Source of the DNA: Bdellovibrionales bacterium
GTDB lineage: Bacteria > Bdellovibrionota > Bdellovibrionia > Bdellovibrionales > UBA1609
Reading direction: 5' to 3'
DNA length: 47,980 bases
NCBI GenBank assembly: GCA_023299885.1
Contig: JALZUS010000005.1
Coordinates: 1-47,980, forward strand
Positions 8,516-16,612 of the stretch are shown one piece after another (the stretch's first letter is position 1; each line of letters starts with the position of its first letter). The position numbers were made by a program, and so were the translations under genes. The notes beneath the pieces are model-generated. The model searched no databases, had not been told where the DNA came from, and saw nothing but the letters and a program-made list of their open reading frames with translations.

Positions 8516-8925
8516 TGAAATTATTATTAACTATATTAACTGCAATTACGATTGCTGAATTAGCAATTGCTCAAGACACAATAAAGAATCATGCTGCATC
8601 AATAAGCCTTACAAAATATATATTTAGTGTACCTGTGGTGGGGATAAGTAATGTCAGGCTTTCAATAAGCACCAACTGTGGTGATGTTGGCCCTGTTAGG
8701 ATAACTCATCCATATAGCCAGCCTACATCTAATACATTTCAACTTATTAGTGTTATTACGGATGCGGGCGTAGCAACAGATAGGCTTTGCAGGGAGCCAG
8801 GAAAACCAGCGCTATTTTTTATACCTATTGAAGATATTAATTTAAAAGATTCTGATAAGTTTACTTTATATGTGCCCTCAAGGTTTAAGGTTAAGGTCGA
8901 TTACTTGGTAGGAAATAGCCTTTAA
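8515..8925 (+). CDS. Small exported protein, cassette partner
   Basis: 136 residues, signal peptide MKLLLTILTAITIAELAIAQ, mature part about 116 residues, beta-rich, with two cysteines (STNCGD and DRLCRE) that could pair. The ATG overlaps the stop of the protease-like gene by one base and has AAAGGAG in that gene's 3' end, so the two are translationally coupled and the proteins may act together, for example as protease and inhibitor or chaperone; that pairing is speculation. The last base of its TAA stop is the first base of the right 39-bp repeat. Family not recognised. Confidence 0.72.
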   Translation: MKLLLTILTAITIAELAIAQDTIKNHAASISLTKYIFSVPVVGISNVRLSISTNCGDVGPVRITHPYSQPTSNTFQLISVITDAGVATDRLCREPGKPALFFIPIEDINLKDSDKFTLYVPSRFKVKVDYLVGNSL

Positions 8926-8963
8926 AAAAGTTTCTAGCTTCTTTAAAGATTTATTTAGTTAAA
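8925..8963 (+). repeat. 39-bp direct repeat, right copy
   Basis: Exact copy of 6665-6703, offset 2,260 bases. Here it is noncoding and lies directly after the cassette's last gene. What follows (8964 onward, with the hairpin at 8979-9001) is probably the original downstream region of the helicase gene. Confidence 0.9.
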
Positions 8964-8978
8964 ATCTGTATTTAATTG

Positions 8979-9004
8979 GGACATATTAAAAAAATATGTC
9001 CTTT
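8979..9004 (+). terminator. Hairpin with weak T-run
   Basis: GGACATATT (8979-8987) pairs perfectly with AATATGTCC (8993-9001) around five A bases and is followed by only TTT. It is the likely terminator for the cassette operon and possibly the former terminator of the helicase gene. Confidence 0.5.
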
Positions 9005-9099
9005 AAGCCAGACTAGAGTCTGTTTCCTGTAATTAAAGAATTTTCGCCTCTATATATAGCCACATATTCCGATAAGCCTATGTGGTCCGGAGGTTTATA

Positions 9100-11313
9100 T
9101 TGGGTTTTAAAAAAATACTTTTTGTTATTATTTCTATTATTGCAGCTGGCTGTACAAATAATATATCAAGTGTAAATAACTCAGACTCTTCTGATGACCT
9201 AAACGCAAGTAGCGCAAAACCAAATGTTTTATTTATTATAGCTGATGATGTCGGTGTGGCTGAAATTCCGGGTTATAATGTAGGTGCTACTAAACCTGTA
9301 ATGCCCAATGTACAAAGCTTAGTTTCTGATGGCGTAAGTTTTGATAGTGTTTGGGCTTATCCTATTTGCTCTCCAACAAGGGCTTCTATTTTAACAGGAA
9401 AAGAGTCGTATAGAACTGGTGTTACAGATGCCACAGTTAATAATGAGCTTAATGAAAATGAAAATACAATTTTTAAACATTTAAAAGCAATAAACTCTGA
9501 TTATGAAGCTGCTGTTTTTGGTAAGTGGCATGTGTCTAGTAATGATGTGGATGGGCCCTCTAAATTAGGGGTTGATGACTATCAAGGCCTTTTAATTGGC
9601 GGAGTAAATGATTACTACAATTGGAATCTAACTCAAAATGGTAGTACGAGTTCTTATTCAGGTTATATAACAGAAAAAATTTCTGATATGGCAATAGATT
9701 GGATTAGTGATAAGGGTGAAGACCCATGGTTTGCATGGGTTGCTTACACGGCTCCGCATACTCCATTTCACTTACCTCCGGCGGGGACTCACTCACAGGG
9801 TGACTTATCAACTAGCCAAGCCGACATAGACGCAAACCCTCTTCCTTATTTTATGGCTATGCTAGAAAATTTAGATCATGAAATTGGTAGGGTATTAAAT
9901 TCTTTAAGTGATGAAGTTAGGAAAAATACAGTTATTGTTTTTTTAGGAGACAACGGGACTCATAAACATGTGATACAAGCCCCTTATCCTTCGGCTTACT
10001 CTTCTAAGGGGACGCTCTATCAGGGTGGTGTTCATGTGCCGCTCATAGTTTCGGGTGCTAATGTCTCAAGAAAAAATGCTAGGGACAATACAATGATATC
10101 ATCTGTGGACTTGCACTCAACACTCTTAGAAATTATGGGGACAGGCGCATCTAATGAAGTAGACGCTATTAGCTTTAAAGACTTACTAACTTCTTCAAGT
10201 TTGTCCAATAAGAGAGATTATAGTGTGTCTGGTTTTACTGACACTAATCAATCAAAAAGTGGGGCGGCGATTAGGGGCGAAAAGTATAAGTACATGGCTT
10301 TTAATAATTCTACTGAGGCTTTTGTAGATTTAGGATCTGACCCTTACGAGCTATCCCCTTTAGATATAGGCGCACTAAGCTCAGAGCAGCAGGCCAGTTA
10401 TGATAGCTTAAAGAATAAATTAACAGAGCTTTATTCTTTTGGTACAGCTAAAAATATAACAAACTCTATACTTACAAATACAAGCTCTCATTGCGAAGCC
10501 CATATGGGGAGTTACGGTAGTGTGATTGATGACATACTTGAGGGGACTTCATTAGCCGGGCAACTAATTATTTCATCTAATGCTTCAGAGTGTTCATTTA
10601 TAACAAACTCATTGCCTAATCATGATATAAATAATGGTAGTAAGAAGTTTGTTAACCAAACAAAAGAAGTTAGTAAAGTTTTTAATATAACTAAGTCTCC
10701 TGTTTTTGCATCGAGTGCTACTCCTATAAGTATAAACACAGATAATGCTATTTTATTAAATGGTGCTAAGGTGGATTTACTAGCGGCAGCTTGTTATGGT
10801 GTTGGGCCAGACCCACTAGGTTCTGAAAAAATTGGGTGTGGTGATATCTCTCTCCCTTGGAGGTACGACCCTATGTCGAGCCTTAATAGCTTTGGTACTG
10901 ACAGCCACAATGCACATACTCAGGGCGATGGATCTTATCATTATCATGGTAACCCAGTGGCCCTCTTTGATGATTCGAGCTCTGCAACAAAGGAGTCTCC
11001 AGTTATAGGTTTTGCTGCTGATGGTTTTCCAATTTTTGGCTCTTATATAAAAGAAAACGGTAAAGTCAGAAGGGTCACATCAGGATATACACTTAAAGCC
11101 GGCAACCGAGTGAGCCAACCTAATGAAGGTGCTTTTCCTGGAGGTGCCTATGATGGCACTTTTAGAGATGACTATGAATTTACAAATGCAGGTGACCTAG
11201 ATGAGTGTAATGGCATGAGCTTAAATGGTGTTTATGGTTACTATGTTACCAATCACTTTCCATGGATAATGTCATGTTTTAAAGGAACTCCAGATAGTAG
11301 TTTCAATAAGTAG
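9100..11313 (+). CDS. Lipoprotein sulfatase fused to a YHYH domain
   Basis: 737 residues from TTG 9100, chosen over GTG 9082 because GGAGG (9089-9093) lies six bases before it and the product then starts with a neat lipoprotein signal (MGFKKILFVIISIIAAGC, lipidated Cys18). Residues about 41-440 are a type I sulfatase: NVLFIIADDVG metal site, ICSPTRASILTG with the CxPxR formylglycine Cys90, GKWH, and FLGDNGTHKH. After an Asn/Ser-rich linker, residues about 540-737 hold a YHYH domain (SYHYHGNP at 612-619, GFAADGFPIFG, PGGAYDGTF). Activity needs formylglycine maturation by a gene not in this window. The substrate is unknown, likely a sulfate ester of an external glycan. Its stop abuts the convergent stop of the next gene. 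Confidence 0.88.
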   Translation: MGFKKILFVIISIIAAGCTNNISSVNNSDSSDDLNASSAKPNVLFIIADDVGVAEIPGYNVGATKPVMPNVQSLVSDGVSFDSVWAYPICSPTRASILTGKESYRTGVTDATVNNELNENENTIFKHLKAINSDYEAAVFGKWHVSSNDVDGPSKLGVDDYQGLLIGGVNDYYNWNLTQNGSTSSYSGYITEKISDMAIDWISDKGEDPWFAWVAYTAPHTPFHLPPAGTHSQGDLSTSQADIDANPLPYFMAMLENLDHEIGRVLNSLSDEVRKNTVIVFLGDNGTHKHVIQAPYPSAYSSKGTLYQGGVHVPLIVSGANVSRKNARDNTMISSVDLHSTLLEIMGTGASNEVDAISFKDLLTSSSLSNKRDYSVSGFTDTNQSKSGAAIRGEKYKYMAFNNSTEAFVDLGSDPYELSPLDIGALSSEQQASYDSLKNKLTELYSFGTAKNITNSILTNTSSHCEAHMGSYGSVIDDILEGTSLAGQLIISSNASECSFITNSLPNHDINNGSKKFVNQTKEVSKVFNITKSPVFASSATPISINTDNAILLNGAKVDLLAAACYGVGPDPLGSEKIGCGDISLPWRYDPMSSLNSFGTDSHNAHTQGDGSYHYHGNPVALFDDSSSATKESPVIGFAADGFPIFGSYIKENGKVRRVTSGYTLKAGNRVSQPNEGAFPGGAYDGTFRDDYEFTNAGDLDECNGMSLNGVYGYYVTNHFPWIMSCFKGTPDSSFNK

Positions 11314-11685
11314 TTAATGATCTAATGGTTTTATCTGAGGCATTGTGATTTTAATGCTTTCAATACTATAAGAGATTATAGCTTGGGCTATAGCATTATC
11401 TTTGGATATGAATTTTTCGACTTCTTTTTTGCTATGAGCTTTAAGTACAATAAACGACATCTTTGTTTTATCTATAGACCCGCCAAAAATAATTATTTTT
11501 TGCTTATATAAGTTTTTTAAATAAAAAACATGCTCGCCTATAAAATTTTGTTTTTTAAATGGAAGTTTTTCATTCCAGTTTTTACCCTTTGTGTAGGTCA
11601 CTTTATAGTACGTCTTATGTGGCTTCAGATGGGCATGGCTAGAAGATAGAAATAAAAAAAATAAAACAGTTAAAAATATTTTCAT
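11314..11685 (-). CDS. Exported YciI-like domain protein
   Basis: 123 residues from ATG 11683-11685, preferred to a TTG four codons upstream. Signal peptide MKIFLTVLFFLFLSSSHAH. The mature part has the layout of a YCII-related domain: GEHVFYLKNLYKQKIIIFGG, then a strand SFIVLKAHSKKEVEKFI, then the segment DNAIAQAIISYSIESIKI at the place where cytoplasmic YciI proteins have DPF. The usual catalytic-site His/Asp pair is not clearly kept, and export is unusual for the family. It follows the 180-residue exported protein with 4 bases between, so the two are one operon, convergent with the sulfatase. Confidence 0.65.
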   Translation of the reverse strand: MKIFLTVLFFLFLSSSHAHLKPHKTYYKVTYTKGKNWNEKLPFKKQNFIGEHVFYLKNLYKQKIIIFGGSIDKTKMSFIVLKAHSKKEVEKFISKDNAIAQAIISYSIESIKITMPQIKPLDH

Positions 11686-11689
11686 AGTA

Positions 11690-12232
11690 CTACTCAAGCC
11701 AAGTGAATGTTTTTAAAATTTTATTGCAGTCTTTAAAACTCTCTTTAAAGGCTTCTTTGTTATCGCTACAAGTAAGCACAACAGAGTTACCATTTTTTAA
11801 AAGCATAACCTGTCGTAGCTGTATTTCTGATTTTGAATTATATAAATCCATCATATAAGAAACATTACCATTAATTTTTATAGGCTGAGCTTTTAAAACT
11901 TCTAGTCCTAATCGTTGGTAATCATTGCGCCAATACTTTACATAATCTTTTAAATTATTTTGCTTAATGTTTTTATTAATTTTAATACTTAAAAGTGCAT
12001 TGCCCTTGGGGGGCTTTATTTGTGAATGTCTATTTTTAGTAGCCTCTGTGTCTTCAACAATTTTCCAGTTGGTGTCTTTGGCTGTAATTGAAAACCCTAT
12101 GTTTGAGGCTATTAGCTGATGGTCATTTTGTAGGTGAGCTGCCGAAATAAGCCCAGGAGCTGGTGCTGCCAAGCTTAGTGTGGTGTAAAGGAAAGTAGTC
12201 CAAAGAGAGGTCATTGTAAGCAATATTTTCAT
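11690..12232 (-). CDS. Exported protein, possibly PsbP/DcrB-like fold
   Basis: 180 residues with signal peptide MKILLTMTSLWTTFLYTTLSLAAPA. The mature sequence alternates strands and helices in an order reminiscent of DcrB/PsbP-like domains: IGFSITAKDTNWKIV, ALLSIKINKNIKQNNLKDYVKYW, a strand with YMMDLYNS, RQVMLLKNGNSVVLTCS, and a final helix leading to ILKTFTW. Two cysteines, in LTCSD and KDCNK, are near the end and may pair. That fold assignment is weak. First gene of a two-gene minus-strand operon with the YciI-like protein. Function unknown. Confidence 0.7.
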   Translation of the reverse strand: MKILLTMTSLWTTFLYTTLSLAAPAPGLISAAHLQNDHQLIASNIGFSITAKDTNWKIVEDTEATKNRHSQIKPPKGNALLSIKINKNIKQNNLKDYVKYWRNDYQRLGLEVLKAQPIKINGNVSYMMDLYNSKSEIQLRQVMLLKNGNSVVLTCSDNKEAFKESFKDCNKILKTFTWLE

Positions 12233-12329
12233 ACCTATAGTGTTTCTTATGGCTTGAAAGAATGCAAATTAAACCTGGTGGGTCTGGACAGTGATATGTA
12301 GACAGTCTCTCAGGAGTTAGGTATTTATT

Positions 12330-13022
12330 GTGCTTATGAAGCGACCAAGACTCTTACTGACTAGAAAAATACCAACGCCAACTTACTATGTGGCAGCTCT
12401 TAATGGAGAGTTTAATGACTGGGCTATAGATGAAGAAGAATGTCTTCTCTATAAAGGCCAATGGCGTAAAAAAGTTTTTAAAGCCAATAAAAAAGCTACT
12501 CTTGATTTAGAGTTAGGCACAGGTACGGGGACTCACTTTGCCCACTATGCGCAAAACAATCCTGACCACTGTGTAATTGGTATTGAGCGTAAGTATAAGC
12601 CGCTTATTCAAACGATTAGGCGTGCTGTGAATGCAGGTTGTACTAATGCTAGAGGGGTTCGTTATCACGCAGATTTTATTTCAGATATTTTTGCAAAAGA
12701 AGAGCTTGATAATGTATTTATTCATTTCCCAGACCCTTGGGTAAAAAAGAGAAAAGCAAAAAACAGATTGATACAGCCAGAGTTTTTAGAAGAACTTTAT
12801 GAGATGCAAAAATCAGGTGCTTTTTTAGAGTTTAAAACAGACGATAAAAATTACTATAAAGAGGCTTTAGCTCGGTTTAAAAAATCTAAATATAAAATGA
12901 TTGATTATACAGAAGACCTTCATAATTCTCCTTGGGCTGTGGGTAATGTTATTACTCAGTTTGAACGTATATTTTTAAACCAAGATATAAAAATTAACTA
13001 CGTCTTAATGATGAAAGAATAG
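12330..13022 (+). CDS. trmB: tRNA (guanine-N7-)-methyltransferase
   Basis: Methylates G46 of tRNA variable loops using S-adenosylmethionine. The 230-residue sequence has motif I DLELGTGTGTHFAHYA, the GIERKYK loop, the family-specific IHFPDPWVKKRKAKNRLIQPEFLEEL (about residues 134-159) with catalytic Asp, and the C-terminal TDDKNYY and FERIF. GTG 12330 and ATG 12336 are both possible starts; TTAGG at 12317-12321 favours GTG. The SDR gene begins two bases after its stop, so they are cotranscribed. Confidence 0.93.
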   Translation: MLMKRPRLLLTRKIPTPTYYVAALNGEFNDWAIDEEECLLYKGQWRKKVFKANKKATLDLELGTGTGTHFAHYAQNNPDHCVIGIERKYKPLIQTIRRAVNAGCTNARGVRYHADFISDIFAKEELDNVFIHFPDPWVKKRKAKNRLIQPEFLEELYEMQKSGAFLEFKTDDKNYYKEALARFKKSKYKMIDYTEDLHNSPWAVGNVITQFERIFLNQDIKINYVLMMKE

Positions 13023-13024
13023 TC

Positions 13025-13684
13025 GTGAACAATATAACTGCGAAAAGTACAGCTGTAAAAAAAATAGCAATATTAGGTGCAAGCTCAGGATTAGGTTTAG
13101 AGATTGCTAAAATTTATGACGTAGAGTCTTCACTGTTTTTATCTTCTAGAAAAACTAAAAATATTAAGCTGACAGGTAATCATTTTTACTTTGATTGTGA
13201 CTTCACAAAAAATTTTTCAGAAATGCTTGTGTTTTTAAAATCTTTTAATCCAGAGGTTATCATTTATACGGCCGGTGGTGGCCCTTATGGTGATTTTAAA
13301 CTAAAAGACCTTAAAGATCATAAGTGGTCTTTGGCTGTAAACTTTGAAGCTCCACAGGCTTTAGTTCACTTTTGTTTGAATGAGCTTCCAGGGCTTAAGC
13401 AGCTTTGCGTAGTTGGCTCCTCAGTAGCAGAAAATAAAGCTGATCCAAAAGCGGCTAGTTATTCGGCTGGTAAGCATGCTTTGGTAGGTTTACATAAAAG
13501 TGTAGTGATAGAAGAGCCTAATTTTGATTTTAGGCTTTTTAGTCCAAGCTATATGGACACAAAAATGCTCCCTAAGTCGGCACCTGTCAGGAAGGGCAAG
13601 GTTGGCCAGCCAGAAAAAATCGCTAAGCAAATGATAGAGTGGCTTAACAATAGCTCGGCATTTCAAGAGCACAAAGTTATTTAA
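13025..13684 (+). CDS. Short-chain dehydrogenase/reductase family protein
   Basis: 219 residues, GTG start two bases after trmB. NAD(P)-binding Rossmann signature GASSGLGLEIA near the N-terminus, SSRKT at the cofactor-specificity position (Arg suggests NADPH), TAGGGPYGDF in place of the NAG strand motif, and a catalytic Ser (VGSSV) and YSAGK (YxxxK) in order. Short for the family (usually about 250) but the fold is complete. Substrate unknown. Its pairing with trmB may be only transcriptional convenience. Confidence 0.85.
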   Translation: MNNITAKSTAVKKIAILGASSGLGLEIAKIYDVESSLFLSSRKTKNIKLTGNHFYFDCDFTKNFSEMLVFLKSFNPEVIIYTAGGGPYGDFKLKDLKDHKWSLAVNFEAPQALVHFCLNELPGLKQLCVVGSSVAENKADPKAASYSAGKHALVGLHKSVVIEEPNFDFRLFSPSYMDTKMLPKSAPVRKGKVGQPEKIAKQMIEWLNNSSAFQEHKVI

Positions 13685-13815
13685 TAAAACTTAAAATACA
13701 ATAAACCCCATCTTAATAAAGCACTTTATAGCATTTACCTATGGTTAGATTTTATATTGATACTTGGTCTTTTTCTAAAAGACAGATAGATTTATATCTT
13801 TAGCAAGGAGTAATC

Positions 13816-14748
13816 ATGAGCGAAACTATCGAAAATGTAATTATTATGGGTTCTGGCCCTGCAGGTTTAACAGCAGCTATCTATGCGGCACGTGCTAACC
13901 TTAACCCACTTATGTTTGAAGGCGAAGAGGCTGGTGGTCAGCTTATGACAACGACTGAGGTTGAAAACTACCCAGGCTTTAAAGATGGTATTACTGGCCC
14001 CGAGCTTATGGATGTTACTCGTGCCCAAGCTGAGCGTTTTGGGACTCGCTTTATTATGAAAAACGTAAATAAGGTGGACCTATCTAAGCAGCCTTTTAAA
14101 GTGATGGTGGGCGATAAAACTTATCTAACTAAAACATTAATTATCTCTACTGGCGCAACGGCTAAGTATTTAGGTCTTGAGAATGAAAAGAAATTTTTAG
14201 GCCGTGGAGTTTCAGCATGTGCGACTTGTGATGGTGCTTTTTTTAGAGATATGGAATGCGCGATTGTGGGTGGTGGCGATACAGCCATGGAAGAGGCGTT
14301 ATTTTTAACTAGGTTTGCTTCAAAAGTTTATGTGCTTCATAGAAGGGAAGACTTCAGAGCCTCTAAAATTATGTCTGACAGAGTTAAAGCTCATGAAAAG
14401 ATTGAAGTGATGTGGAATACAGAGCTTAAAGACATTATGGGTGATGATGTAGTTAAGTCGATAAAAATCTACAACAACAAAACAGATGAAACTAAAGAGA
14501 TGAAAATGGACGGTGTCTTTATAGCTATCGGGCATAAGCCAAATACTGAAGTTTTTGAAGGTCAATTAACTACAGATGATGTTGGCTATATCCTTACAGA
14601 GGGTAAGTCGACAAATACTAATATCCCTGGCGTATTCGCTTCTGGTGATGTGCAAGACTCTAATTATAGGCAGGCTATTACAGCTGCTGGCACAGGCTGT
14701 ATGGCCGCTATTGATGCTGAGCGCTGGTTAGAAAATCAAGAGCATTAG
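13816..14748 (+). CDS. trxB: Thioredoxin reductase
   Basis: FAD/NADPH enzyme that reduces thioredoxin in the cytoplasm. 310 residues with GSGPAGLTAAIYAARANL (FAD), GGQLMTTTEVENYPGF, the redox pair CATC in ACATCDGAFF, NADPH site GGGDTAMEEA followed by HRRED, and GVFASGDVQDSNYRQ at the end. Length equals the family norm. A good AAGGAG ribosome-binding site precedes ATG. The 131-base leader contains a 7-bp hairpin GTCTTTT/AAAAGAC at 13767-13783 of unknown role. Monocistronic, closed by the terminator at 14799. Confidence 0.96.
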   Translation: MSETIENVIIMGSGPAGLTAAIYAARANLNPLMFEGEEAGGQLMTTTEVENYPGFKDGITGPELMDVTRAQAERFGTRFIMKNVNKVDLSKQPFKVMVGDKTYLTKTLIISTGATAKYLGLENEKKFLGRGVSACATCDGAFFRDMECAIVGGGDTAMEEALFLTRFASKVYVLHRREDFRASKIMSDRVKAHEKIEVMWNTELKDIMGDDVVKSIKIYNNKTDETKEMKMDGVFIAIGHKPNTEVFEGQLTTDDVGYILTEGKSTNTNIPGVFASGDVQDSNYRQAITAAGTGCMAAIDAERWLENQEH

Positions 14749-14798
14749 AATGTACTTCCCTGGGCGCTTAGGCGTATTCAGGGAGATATTTTAGGCAT

Positions 14799-14829
14799 AA
14801 AAAAAGCTGCGATAAACGCAGCTTTTTTT
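14799..14829. terminator. Bidirectional intrinsic terminator
   Basis: 13-bp perfect stem AAAAAAAGCTGCG (14799-14811)/CGCAGCTTTTTTT (14817-14829), loop ATAAA. Serves convergent trxB and rpsI. Confidence 0.93.
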
Positions 14830-14852
14830 GTTTGTAGTCTCGAACATAAGTA

Positions 14853-15251
14853 TTAACGCTTTGAGAACTGACTTGAACGACGAGCTTTCTTTAAGCCGTA
14901 TTTCTTTCTTTCAACCATACGAGAATCTCTAGTTAGGTATCCTGCTTTTTTAAGTACTGGGCGGTGAGTTTCATCAACAGCAAGTAATGCTCTTGAAACA
15001 CCATGTCTGATAGCCTCAGTTTGTCCAGTCAATCCACCACCTGTAACAGTAATGAATAGATCAAACTTGTTTTTAGTTTCAGTCACAGTAAATGGCTGTA
15101 AAACCTTAACTCTATTAATTGGAGTTTGAAGATAGATTTCACCTTCTTTACCATTAATTTTAATTTTTCCAGAACCTGGCTTTAAGAAAATACGAGCTGC
15201 GCTTGTTTTTCTTCTTCCAGTTGCGTAATAAACTTTTTCTTGAGCTGCCAT
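14853..15251 (-). CDS. rpsI: 30S ribosomal protein S9
   Basis: 132 residues. Starts [17 protein letters not shown], contains [21 protein letters not shown] and ends [14 protein letters not shown], the Arg-ending tail that reaches the tRNA anticodon in the P site. AAGGA lies upstream, overlapping the end of rplM, 7 bases away. Standard rplM-rpsI operon. Confidence 0.98.
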   Translation of the reverse strand: MAAQEKVYYATGRRKTSAARIFLKPGSGKIKINGKEGEIYLQTPINRVKVLQPFTVTETKNKFDLFITVTGGGLTGQTEAIRHGVSRALLAVDETHRPVLKKAGYLTRDSRMVERKKYGLKKARRSSQFSKR

Positions 15252-15258
15252 ATCTTAT

Positions 15259-15693
15259 CTATCCTTTTATTTCTAAAGCTGCAGGTTGTTGAGCAGCATG
15301 TGGGTGCACAGCTGTTTCGTAAACTTTTAGTTTGTTCATAAGTTTTCTGCCTAATTTGTTTCTAGGGATCATGCCTCTTACAGCATTGATAACAATTTGG
15401 TCAGAGTCTTTTTCTAATAATTCTTTTGCAGTCTGTTCTTTTAATGATCCAAAGAAACGAGAACGAGAGTAATACTTTTTATTATCCCATTTGTTACCTG
15501 TCATTTTTACTTTGCTGCTGTTTACAACAACAACGAAATCACCTGTATCAACATGTGGAGTAAAAGTAGGCTTATGTTTGCCACGTAATACTGTAGCAAT
15601 CTCAGTTGCCATACGACCTAAAGTTTTTCCTTCAGCGTCTACTATCCACCAAGCTGGTGTAATTTCATTGTTTTTTGCGTTCCATGTTTTCAT
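15259..15693 (-). CDS. rplM: 50S ribosomal protein L13
   Basis: 144 residues with WWIVDAEGKTLGRMATEIATVLRGKHKP, HVDTGDFVVVVN and RGMIPRNKLGRKLMNKLKVY, all typical of L13, an early assembly protein of the large subunit. AGGA lies eight bases before ATG. It follows truA by 76 bases; a weak promoter-like pair (TTCACA, 17 bases, AGATAT) is present in that gap, so ribosomal expression may be independent of truA. Confidence 0.98.
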   Translation of the reverse strand: MKTWNAKNNEITPAWWIVDAEGKTLGRMATEIATVLRGKHKPTFTPHVDTGDFVVVVNSSKVKMTGNKWDNKKYYSRSRFFGSLKEQTAKELLEKDSDQIVINAVRGMIPRNKLGRKLMNKLKVYETAVHPHAAQQPAALEIKG

Positions 15694-15769
15694 TATATTT
15701 TCCTAGGTTTTCTTCTAATTTCTTGTGTCATATCTTTAAGCAACATTTTACTTGTGAAGACTAGTATTT

Positions 15770-16546
15770 TTAAAGTTCTTGGCCTTTTCTGTCAAGGTTT
15801 TCAGGGTATATAACCTCTTCTAAAAAGAGGCCTTTGGCTGAAGCGGTCTTACCAGCCTTGGTTCTGTCTTTTGAATTGAGGATTTCTAGCATTTTTTCTG
15901 GCCCATAGCCCTCAAAATAGAGGTCTATGGCCGTACCGACGAGATTACGGACCATTTGCTTTAAAAACCCATTACCAGTTACTAAAAACTCTATATTTGA
16001 AGTATTTTCAATATTTTGCCACTGAGCCTCATAAATCTCTCTATTAGTATGGGCCACGTCTGTGCCTGTATTTTGAAATGCCTTAAAATCATGCAGCCCA
16101 ATAAGTGTCTTAGTGAGCTCATTAAGTTTTATTATGTCGAGCGGCCGGGCCACCCAAGTTAAATATTGGTTGTTAAGTGCTGGGGGAGTTTTGCAATTAT
16201 GAATCTGATAGCGATATGTTTTTTTAATAACAGAACCTTTAGCATGAAAATCATTAGGCATAAGCCATGCTTTTTTTACAGAGATGTCATGGGGGAGGTT
16301 AGCGTTTAAGGCCATAAGTAAGTTTAGCCTAGGGTTAAGTTCATCAATCCTAAAGTGGGCGACCTGTCCTTTGGCGTGAGTGCCTGCGTCTGTGCGGCCA
16401 GAGCCAATGAGTGAAATTTTTTGATGGCAAAGTTTTTCTAAGGCCTCTTCTATAAGGCCTTGGATTGTTTTTTTTGTTTCTGTTTGTTTTTGCCAACCAA
16501 AATAATGGGTACCTTCATAGGTAATAAGAAGTTTTACGGTTTGCAT
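15770..16546 (-). CDS. truA: tRNA pseudouridine(38-40) synthase
   Basis: 258 residues. Converts uridines 38-40 of the tRNA anticodon arm to pseudouridine. Recognised by YEGTHYFGWQKQ, the catalytic GSGRTDAGTHAKGQVAHF (Asp near residue 52), HDFKAFQNTG and FLKQMVRNLVG. There is no Shine-Dalgarno, but a TTGAAG-17-TACAAC promoter-like pair places the probable transcript start on or next to the ATG. It lies between the beta-barrel-like gene and rplM, all on the minus strand. Confidence 0.95.
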   Translation of the reverse strand: MQTVKLLITYEGTHYFGWQKQTETKKTIQGLIEEALEKLCHQKISLIGSGRTDAGTHAKGQVAHFRIDELNPRLNLLMALNANLPHDISVKKAWLMPNDFHAKGSVIKKTYRYQIHNCKTPPALNNQYLTWVARPLDIIKLNELTKTLIGLHDFKAFQNTGTDVAHTNREIYEAQWQNIENTSNIEFLVTGNGFLKQMVRNLVGTAIDLYFEGYGPEKMLEILNSKDRTKAGKTASAKGLFLEEVIYPENLDRKGQEL

Positions 16547-16552
16547 AGGGTG

Positions 16553-16581
16553 GTTGTAGGTTTATTTTTAAGTATCTTCAA
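16553..16581 (-). promoter_or_regulatory. Promoter-like sequence immediately before truA
   Basis: On the minus strand TTGAAG (16576-16581), a 17-base spacer, and TACAAC (16553-16558), six bases before the truA ATG. If used, the mRNA would start at the start codon, which would explain the missing ribosome-binding site. Confidence 0.35.
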
Positions 16582-16612
16582 CCAAAAAATATTAGGCTAA
16601 AAATTTTGTAAA

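Larger units (their letters stand above)
6704..8963 (+). mobile_element. Candidate inserted cassette bounded by 39-bp direct repeats
   Basis: A 2,260-bp unit consisting of the right repeat copy plus 2,221 bases that carry a TIGR02147 regulator and two exported proteins. It sits exactly at the 3' end of the helicase gene and leaves that gene intact, as integrative elements do when they target gene ends. No integrase or transposase is inside, so it would have to move in trans, be a decayed element, or have arisen by duplication and recombination. The repeat is seen; mobility is inference. Confidence 0.45.
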
